From: CAYONQ01 sp964405375
Lineage (GTDB): Bacteria > Planctomycetota > Phycisphaerae > Sedimentisphaerales > Anaerobacaceae
Reading direction: 5' to 3'
DNA length: 9,827 nt
Assembly (NCBI GenBank): GCA_964405375.1
Contig: CAYONQ010000088.1
Location: 1-9,827, forward strand
Positions 5,479 to 9,827 of this stretch are shown in pieces. Position 1 is the stretch's first letter. Every line of letters begins with the position of its first letter. A program made the translations under genes and the position numbers. The notes beneath the pieces are model-generated. The model was given only the letters and a program-made list of their open reading frames with translations, searched no databases and was not told the DNA's origin.

Positions 5479-6801
5479 ATGGAACCAATTACAAAGTGTC
5501 AAATCGATTTGTTCGCTGAGGAGCTGCCGGGTATGAATGAACTTGAGCAGTTGAGCGAGTTTGTGCACAGCGGGGAGTGCGAACGGATAAGCTTCAGCGA
5601 AGAGGTGGAGGAAAACATGTCCAAGACGGGGGGCAAGGCGGTTTTGGCAACAGGAATCGGGCTTTTTATTCTCGGCAAAGCCGCCGAGGCCGTTGAGAAA
5701 CTTGAAAAGGCAAAGGACTGCAAAGAAAAATTCATATACCTGGGCTTCGCCCTTCGGCGAATGTACAAATTCGAGGAGGCAATCAAGAATCTGCATAAAA
5801 GTCTCGATTACGGCGCCGATACATTAAACATAACGCTGGAGAAGGCGGCCACGTATCGGCAGGCGGGGGATTTTGAGGCGGTGGCCAAGGAGCTCAAGAG
5901 CTGTGCGAATTTTGAGAAGGTTAGCGCCGAATATCACTATCAGCTTGGTCGTTTTCGAGAGGCCGAGGGTCTCTACGAGGAGGCGATGGACAACTACGAA
6001 ACGGCGTTAGAGTTATCGCCGAATCACCAAAGAGCCCTTTTTCATCTGGCTTATCGGTGTGATTTATCCGGCGATGAAGAGGCGGCCATCGACTACTACA
6101 AGCAAATCGTCTCAACCGGTACTGTTTATGTAAGCGCCCTGATGAACCTGGCGGTGCTTTATGAAGACGCGGGACAGTTCGACAAGGCCTGTCGCTGTGT
6201 CGATAAGGTTCTGCAGCACCATCCAAATCATCAAAGAGCACTTATGTTCAAGAAAGACATCGAAAGCTCAAAGACGATGTTTTACGACGAGGAAAAACAA
6301 AAGAAAAAGGACTATAAAACCAAACTTCTCGAGACGCCGATATCTGATTTTGAGCTTTCGGTGCGCAGCAGGAACTGCCTGAAGAAAATGAACCTCAACA
6401 CACTTGGCGACCTTTTAAATATCACCGAGGTCGAGCTTTTGAGTTACAAAAACTTCGGCGAAACCTCCCTTAGTGAAATCAAGGTAATTCTCGAATCAAG
6501 GAACCTGCATCTCGGGATGGCTCTGAAGGAAAAACAGCTCACCTCGGCGGAACTCGCTGAGTATCCTGCAGAGGAGGACGAAGATAAAGATGAGCAGCTC
6601 GTGAGCAAATCCGTGGATGAACTTCAACTGACGGTTCGTGCTCGAAGGTGTCTGCAAAAGCTCAACATTTGCACGGTTGGTGATTTGATACGCAAAACGG
6701 ACGCCGAGCTGCTTGGCGTTAAAAACTTCGGGGTAACGAGCTTGAACGAAGTCAAAAAAGCCATCGGCAAGGTGGGATTATCACTTCGAAGCCTGGATTA
6801 A
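5479..6801 (+). CDS. TPR protein with two RNA polymerase alpha C-terminal domains
   Basis: This gene encodes a 440-residue cytoplasmic protein. Residues about 53-255 form roughly six tetratricopeptide repeats, a protein-binding solenoid; PNHQRAL recurs at 181-187 and 249-255. A lysine-rich link (about 270-282) leads to a first alpha-CTD-like domain (about 284-346) with VRSRNCLK and KNFGETSLSEIK. An acidic linker (about 358-378) leads to a second (about 376-438) with VRARRCLQK and KNFGVTSLNEVK. In E. coli alpha, Arg265, Asn268, Gly296, Lys298, Ser299 and Glu302 contact DNA or activators. By my alignment copy 1 keeps Arg296, Asn299, Gly327, Ser330 and Glu333 but has Thr329 for Lys298. Copy 2 keeps Arg387, Gly418, Ser421 and Glu424 but has Arg390 for Asn268. 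The N-terminal assembly domain of alpha is absent, so it is not the polymerase subunit. Role unknown; a DNA- or polymerase-linked adaptor is my inference. AAGGAAG lies seven bases before the ATG. Confidence 0.9.
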   Translation: MEPITKCQIDLFAEELPGMNELEQLSEFVHSGECERISFSEEVEENMSKTGGKAVLATGIGLFILGKAAEAVEKLEKAKDCKEKFIYLGFALRRMYKFEEAIKNLHKSLDYGADTLNITLEKAATYRQAGDFEAVAKELKSCANFEKVSAEYHYQLGRFREAEGLYEEAMDNYETALELSPNHQRALFHLAYRCDLSGDEEAAIDYYKQIVSTGTVYVSALMNLAVLYEDAGQFDKACRCVDKVLQHHPNHQRALMFKKDIESSKTMFYDEEKQKKKDYKTKLLETPISDFELSVRSRNCLKKMNLNTLGDLLNITEVELLSYKNFGETSLSEIKVILESRNLHLGMALKEKQLTSAELAEYPAEEDEDKDEQLVSKSVDELQLTVRARRCLQKLNICTVGDLIRKTDAELLGVKNFGVTSLNEVKKAIGKVGLSLRSLD

Positions 6802-6810
6802 GAGCTCAAA

Positions 6811-6838
6811 ATTAAAGACTCGACATTAAAAATACGAC
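6811..6838. repeat. 14-bp direct repeat (two heptamers) after the TPR/alpha-CTD gene
   Basis: ATTAAAGACTCGAC (6811-6824) is followed immediately by ATTAAAAATACGAC (6825-6838), 11 of 14 identical. The 14-bp period is twice the 7-bp period of the other intergenic runs in this window. It lies nine bases past the stop codon and before the SpoIID gene, and has no coding role on the plus strand except possibly upstream of the true start of that gene. Confidence 0.5.
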
Positions 6839-6885
6839 TCTCTGCTCGCTATCGGTTATGCTTTGTAGGCTGTCTGAGGATAGCT

Positions 6886-8100
6886 TTGTCGTTGTGGCTG
6901 ATAACGATTTTCGGGTGTGTAGAAAGACAGCTTGTCAGGCCGACTCCGCAGATGGACATTGAGCAGCGGTTCTGGGTGAGGGTTCTGCTGCTTGACGATG
7001 TCAGCAGTTGTACGCTGAAATGCACCACATCATTCACGGTTTCAGATTCTGAGGGTCAGAGCACACAGGCCCGTTTTTACCAACCCGACGTGCCGTTAAA
7101 TGTCGGTATATCCGGGGCAGAAATCGCCATCGCCGGTCGTAGTTTTACAGGTAACGAAGTAATTATTGCCCCTGACAGCCCACATATCTTCAACCTGAAC
7201 GGCGATGAGTATCGCGGCAAATTAAAACTCATCGTCAATCCTGACGGTAATTGCTTCGATGCGGTAAACCTCGTTCCGCTCGAGCCATATTTGGCGGGTG
7301 TAATAGGTGCGGAGATGCCCGATTACTGGGAGCCGGCGGCATTGAAGGCCCAGGCGATTGCCGCAAGGACATATTGTCTGTACATCAAAAACCGCTTCGG
7401 CAGCAATCGCCGCTGGGATGTCAGGCCGACAGCGGCGAACCAGGTCTATCTCGGCGTCAAGGCGGAATCGGGGCGTGTCTGGAAGGCCGTTAATCAAACA
7501 CAGGGCCAGGTACTGGTCTGCAGGAAAGGCGATGCGAATATGCAATACGAGCTATTTCCCGCCTACTACAGCTCGACGTGCGGCGGCCATACCGAAAACA
7601 GCAGCAAGGTATTCGGCGATTCCTTTGCGCCGCTGGTCGGTGTAGCTTGCCCATATTGCAAGAATGTTGCAAAGCCGAGCTTTTTCTTCTGGCCTATGGT
7701 GCAGTTCGATAAAAAAGATGTTACAAACAAGGTTTTACAAAACTACCCGAAGCTAAAGTCGCTCGGCGAAGTAAAAAATATTACACCGGCCAAGCAAAGT
7801 AACTATGGGAACTTTTCTCGATTAACTCTGGTTAAGCTCACGGGCTCAAGCGGTGAAAGCGGTTTTTTGCGGGCTGAGGATTTACGTCTGACAATCGACC
7901 CGACGGGCAATAAGTTAAGAAGCACAATCTGTCAAATCGTCAATATGGCCGGGGCGTGGGCATTTCTATCGGGCAGGGGTTACGGCCACGGTGTAGGGAT
8001 GTGCCAATGCGGCGCACAGGGGATGGCAAGAGAGGGGAAAAGCGCAGCAGAGATACTTTTCTATTACTACCCGGGTTCGAAGATTGTAAGTGTCTATTGA
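6886..8100 (+). CDS. SpoIID/LytB-domain protein, putative lipoprotein
   Basis: This gene encodes about 404 residues. The SpoIID-type domain is complete. It has the strand segment YRGKLKLIV (109-117), the LEPYLAGVIGAEMP stretch with the family catalytic Glu143, ALKAQAIAARTYCL (152-165), TAANQVYLG (182-190), YYSSTCGGHTE (227-237) and GRGYGHGVGM (363-372). SpoIID enzymes of endospore formers are lytic transglycosylases that cut denuded glycan; in non-sporulating bacteria such proteins act in cell-wall remodelling. The start is uncertain. TTG at 6886 has TGAGGA six bases upstream and gives MSLWLITIFGC, a short hydrophobic stretch ending in a lipobox-like Cys11, but without the usual basic N-terminus. 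The frame stays open upstream without an ATG. The protein is cysteine-rich (CPYC at 255-258, GMCQCGA where relatives usually have GMSQYGA). It overlaps or abuts tgt. Confidence 0.88.
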   Translation: MSLWLITIFGCVERQLVRPTPQMDIEQRFWVRVLLLDDVSSCTLKCTTSFTVSDSEGQSTQARFYQPDVPLNVGISGAEIAIAGRSFTGNEVIIAPDSPHIFNLNGDEYRGKLKLIVNPDGNCFDAVNLVPLEPYLAGVIGAEMPDYWEPAALKAQAIAARTYCLYIKNRFGSNRRWDVRPTAANQVYLGVKAESGRVWKAVNQTQGQVLVCRKGDANMQYELFPAYYSSTCGGHTENSSKVFGDSFAPLVGVACPYCKNVAKPSFFFWPMVQFDKKDVTNKVLQNYPKLKSLGEVKNITPAKQSNYGNFSRLTLVKLTGSSGESGFLRAEDLRLTIDPTGNKLRSTICQIVNMAGAWAFLSGRGYGHGVGMCQCGAQGMAREGKSAAEILFYYYPGSKIVSVY

Positions 8101-8101
8101 A

Positions 8102-9208
8102 ATGAACAGGTTTAAGATTCTCCATCAGGATTTCAAGTCTGCTGCTCGGGGCGGTTTGTTGTCCACAGCTCACGGCGAGGTTGAGACACCTGTTTTTATG
8201 CCTGTCGGCACCAGCGGTGCGGTAAAGGGTATCACCGGCCGGCAGCTCAAAGAGACGGGTTGCGGACTTGTTCTGGCCAATACCTACCACTTGATGCTTC
8301 GGCCGGGTGTTGAGGTGGTCGAGAAGCTCGGCGGACTTCACAGGTTTATGGGCTGGGACGGGACGCTACTGACGGACAGCGGCGGCTATCAAATCTTCTC
8401 GCTAAGCTCTCTGACTAAAGTGGATGACGACGGTGTCGAGTTTGCCAGCCATATAGACGGTGCGAAGACATATATCAATGCCGAGATTGCGACACAAATC
8501 CAGAACCGTCTCGGCGCGGATATAATAATGTGCTTCGATGAGTGCCCGCCTTTTCCGTGCGAGATCTCGCCATTAAAACAAGCGGTGGAAAGAACCATTA
8601 ACTGGGCAAAGCGTTCTAAAGATGCTCACGCCAACGGCAATCAGATGCTTTTTGGCATCGTTCAGGGCGGGATAGATCTGTCGCTTCGAACGTATTGTGC
8701 GGCGGAGCTTACTAAAGTGGATTTCGACGGTTATGCCATCGGTGGATTAAGTGTAGGTGAAGGGCAAGACAATATGATAAAGACGGTCGAGCACACGGCG
8801 CAGCTTCTGCCGGCTGATAAGCCGCGGTACCTGATGGGGGTGGGTATGCCGGCTGATATCATTGCCGCTGTAAGGGCCGGTGTCGATATGTTCGACTGCA
8901 CACTGCCGACGCGAAACGGGCGAAACGCCTGCGCCTTTACCGAGGACGGCCCTTTGAGACTCCGCAACAGCAGCCATACGGAAGACGGCAAACCAATCGA
9001 GCCGGGGTGCGACTGCTATTGCTGCAAGAACTTCAGCAGGGCCGCATTAAGACATTTCTTTAACGTCGGAGAGATGCTGGGGCCAATAATGACGTCGCTG
9101 CACAACCTGAGGTTTTACCAACGGCTGACGGCGAAGATAAGACAGGCCATTAAAGAAAAGGAATTCGACCGCTGGGCGGCGGAAGAGTTAAAAAAAATTG
9201 ATTATTGA
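8102..9208 (+). CDS. tgt: tRNA-guanine transglycosylase
   Basis: This gene encodes a bacterial queuine/preQ1 tRNA-ribosyltransferase of about 368 residues, the usual length. It swaps guanine-34 for the queuosine precursor preQ1 in GUN-anticodon tRNAs. Using the ATG start, Asp92 in DSGGYQIFSL is the general base and Asp265 in MFDCTLPTRN is the nucleophile. VQGG (187-190) and GGLSVGE sit in the substrate region. The zinc site is CDCYCC (Cys303, Cys305, Cys308) with His334 in SLHNLRFY. I chose the ATG at 8102 because it yields a normal MNRFKILH start. An in-frame GTG at 8090 would overlap the SpoIID gene by 11 bases and add four residues. No good ribosome-binding site is visible for either, so translational coupling to the preceding stop (8098-8100) is likely. 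The yajC gene follows, as in many bacteria. Confidence 0.97.
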   Translation: MNRFKILHQDFKSAARGGLLSTAHGEVETPVFMPVGTSGAVKGITGRQLKETGCGLVLANTYHLMLRPGVEVVEKLGGLHRFMGWDGTLLTDSGGYQIFSLSSLTKVDDDGVEFASHIDGAKTYINAEIATQIQNRLGADIIMCFDECPPFPCEISPLKQAVERTINWAKRSKDAHANGNQMLFGIVQGGIDLSLRTYCAAELTKVDFDGYAIGGLSVGEGQDNMIKTVEHTAQLLPADKPRYLMGVGMPADIIAAVRAGVDMFDCTLPTRNGRNACAFTEDGPLRLRNSSHTEDGKPIEPGCDCYCCKNFSRAALRHFFNVGEMLGPIMTSLHNLRFYQRLTAKIRQAIKEKEFDRWAAEELKKIDY

Positions 9209-9225
9209 TTATTGATAACTGATAA
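9198..9225. repeat. Four-unit 7-bp tandem repeat across the tgt stop
   Basis: Successive heptamers TTGATTA, TTGATTA, TTGATAA and CTGATAA cover the last codons and stop of tgt (TGA at 9206-9208) and the bases after it. The run therefore begins inside the coding sequence and includes the last residues (IDY). It has the same period as the GTTC run at 1517-1544. Confidence 0.75.
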
Positions 9226-9247
9226 TTTAACATCTTATCAATAATCA
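9206..9247. repeat. 13-bp perfect inverted repeat after tgt
   Basis: TGATTATTGATAA (9206-9218) is the exact reverse complement of TTATCAATAATCA (9235-9247), separated by 16 bases. The left arm starts on the tgt stop codon. It would form an AT-only-rich hairpin in the tgt-yajC spacer. With no GC-rich stem or T-run after it, it is not a typical intrinsic terminator; it may shape mRNA processing or stability. Confidence 0.6.
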
Positions 9248-9262
9248 GTTGCCAATTACAAT
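9235..9262 (+). promoter_or_regulatory. Weak candidate promoter for yajC
   Basis: TTATCA (9235-9240) and TACAAT (9257-9262) are 16 bp apart, a four-of-six -35 and five-of-six -10, 26 bases before the yajC ATG. The DNA is AT-rich repeat sequence, so a chance match is quite possible. If real it would give yajC-secD a start independent of tgt. Confidence 0.25.
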
Positions 9263-9288
9263 ACTCGATTTACGAAGGGAAAATAAAA

Positions 9289-9711
9289 ATGGACAATATA
9301 TGGATTTTAGCTCAGTCCCCGAGTGAAAACGCCCTTTTAGGCATCACTTCAGAGCCGTTTACCGAGCAGGGTGAAGCGGTAACGACGGTTGCATCCGACC
9401 CCAATGCTGCACCTGTAACTCCACAACGAAGGCCATTTGGAGGTTCCTCGTGGATTTTTCTCGTCTTGATGTTCGTGGTGATGTATTTTCTGCTTTTTAG
9501 AGGGCCTCAAAAACAAAAACAGCAGCGCAAACAACTGGTCCAGTCGCTGCAAAAAAACGACAGGGTCCAGACAATCGGCGGAATCATCGGAACCATCGTG
9601 GATATCAAGAGCGATGAGGTTACCCTGAAAATCGACGAGTCGAATAATACGAAAATAAAAGTTGCCTCCTCAGCGATTGGGAAAAACCTGTCTAAAGATA
9701 AAAATGGTTAA
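9289..9711 (+). CDS. yajC: Sec translocon accessory protein YajC
   Basis: This gene encodes a 140-residue single-span inner-membrane protein. The transmembrane segment is at about 53-70 (SSWIFLVLMFVVMYFLLF), followed by a basic RGPQKQKQQRKQ stretch. The cytoplasmic YajC core comes next, with NDRVQTIGGIIGTIVDI (90-106) and the DEVTLKIDES strand. YajC associates with SecDF and SecYEG and aids preprotein translocation. An extra N-terminal stretch of about 50 residues, rich in Ala, Pro, Thr and acidic residues, precedes the membrane span; compact YajC proteins lack this. The ATG is preceded by GAAGGGA with a spacing of about 9 bases. It lies 80 bases after tgt and 89 before the probable secD, the standard order. 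The stop (9709-9711) falls inside a heptamer run. Confidence 0.95.
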   Translation: MDNIWILAQSPSENALLGITSEPFTEQGEAVTTVASDPNAAPVTPQRRPFGGSSWIFLVLMFVVMYFLLFRGPQKQKQQRKQLVQSLQKNDRVQTIGGIIGTIVDIKSDEVTLKIDESNNTKIKVASSAIGKNLSKDKNG

Positions 9712-9780
9712 CTGGTAACTGATACCCGGTGGTCGGAGAGTGGATTTAACCGGCAGCCATTTAACCAATCACTATTAACC
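9705..9780. repeat. Degenerate 7-bp/14-bp repeats between yajC and secD
   Basis: Heptamers TGGTTAA, CTGGTAA and CTGATAC (9705-9725) run across the yajC stop codon. Further on, TTTAACC (9760-9766) and ATTAACC (9774-9780) lie 14 bp apart, with ATTTAACC also at 9744-9751. The right half resembles the reverse complement of the left half in word content (GGTTAA against TTAACC), giving a loose inverted arrangement. No gene fits here. Confidence 0.45.
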
Positions 9781-9800
9781 AGCCTTTGAATGAGGAAGTT

Positions 9801-9827
9801 ATGAACAAGAATCTGACGCCGAAACTC
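9801..9827 (+). CDS. secD: Start of probable SecD (cut by window edge)
   Basis: Only nine codons, MNKNLTPKL, are inside the window. The ATG at 9801 has a strong GAGGAAG (9792-9798) just upstream. The product cannot be recognised from this little protein. The call rests on gene order: tgt-yajC is followed by secD in very many bacteria, and the short basic, soon-hydrophobic start fits the first membrane span of SecD. If correct it makes the proton-driven translocon subunit that helps complete protein export. Confidence 0.55.

Noticed and set aside
5479..6801. RNA polymerase alpha subunit gene (rpoA)
   Set aside because: It lacks the alpha N-terminal assembly domain, carries TPRs instead, and is not in a ribosomal-protein context.
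6886..8100. Sporulation operon
   Set aside because: The SpoIID domain alone does not imply sporulation; no other sporulation gene is nearby and the neighbours are tgt, yajC and TPR/alpha-CTD genes.

Overview
The window looks like chromosomal core DNA from an anaerobic-type member of Planctomycetota (class Phycisphaerae, Sedimentisphaerales-like). I infer this from a tetratricopeptide-repeat protein fused to two RNA-polymerase-alpha C-terminal domains, an architecture I associate with planctomycetes, from an EF-G of the EF-G2 type, and from a secreted thioredoxin-fold protein with a long N-terminal domain. No 16S or other marker gene is present, so this assignment is moderate. There are no rRNA or tRNA genes, CRISPR arrays, insertion sequences or phage genes.

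Layout. Positions 1-341 hold no convincing gene, only GC-rich hairpin-type repeats. Four genes lie on the minus strand; in transcription order they are an EF-G-like GTPase (GTG start), a secreted thioredoxin-fold protein with a large unknown N-terminal domain, a small tandem ACT-domain protein, and a small two-CBS-domain protein. The CBS gene is set apart by a 299-bp AT-rich and repeat-bearing gap and is flanked on both sides by direct copies of the same intergenic repeat. A 225-bp divergent region (5254-5478) holds two good back-to-back sigma70-type promoters. One fires left into the EF-G gene and the other right into the TPR/alpha-CTD gene. The plus-strand genes follow: TPR/alpha-CTD protein, SpoIID/LytB-domain putative lipoprotein (probable TTG start), tgt, yajC, and the first nine codons of what is very probably secD.

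How the genes fit together. The tgt-yajC-secD order is the widely conserved link between tRNA queuosine modification and the Sec translocon. The SpoIID-domain gene is directly abutted to tgt and probably co-transcribed. The minus-strand genes are individually recognisable but not an obvious pathway.

The most interesting items are: (1) the TPR protein with two alpha-CTD copies, the first of which keeps most DNA-contact residues; (2) the shared divergent promoter region with a repeated 11-mer; (3) the EF-G whose switch II has Tyr where canonical EF-G has the catalytic His; and (4) intergenic degenerate tandem repeats with a strict 7-bp or 14-bp period at several gene ends, two of them overlapping the stop codon of the upstream gene.
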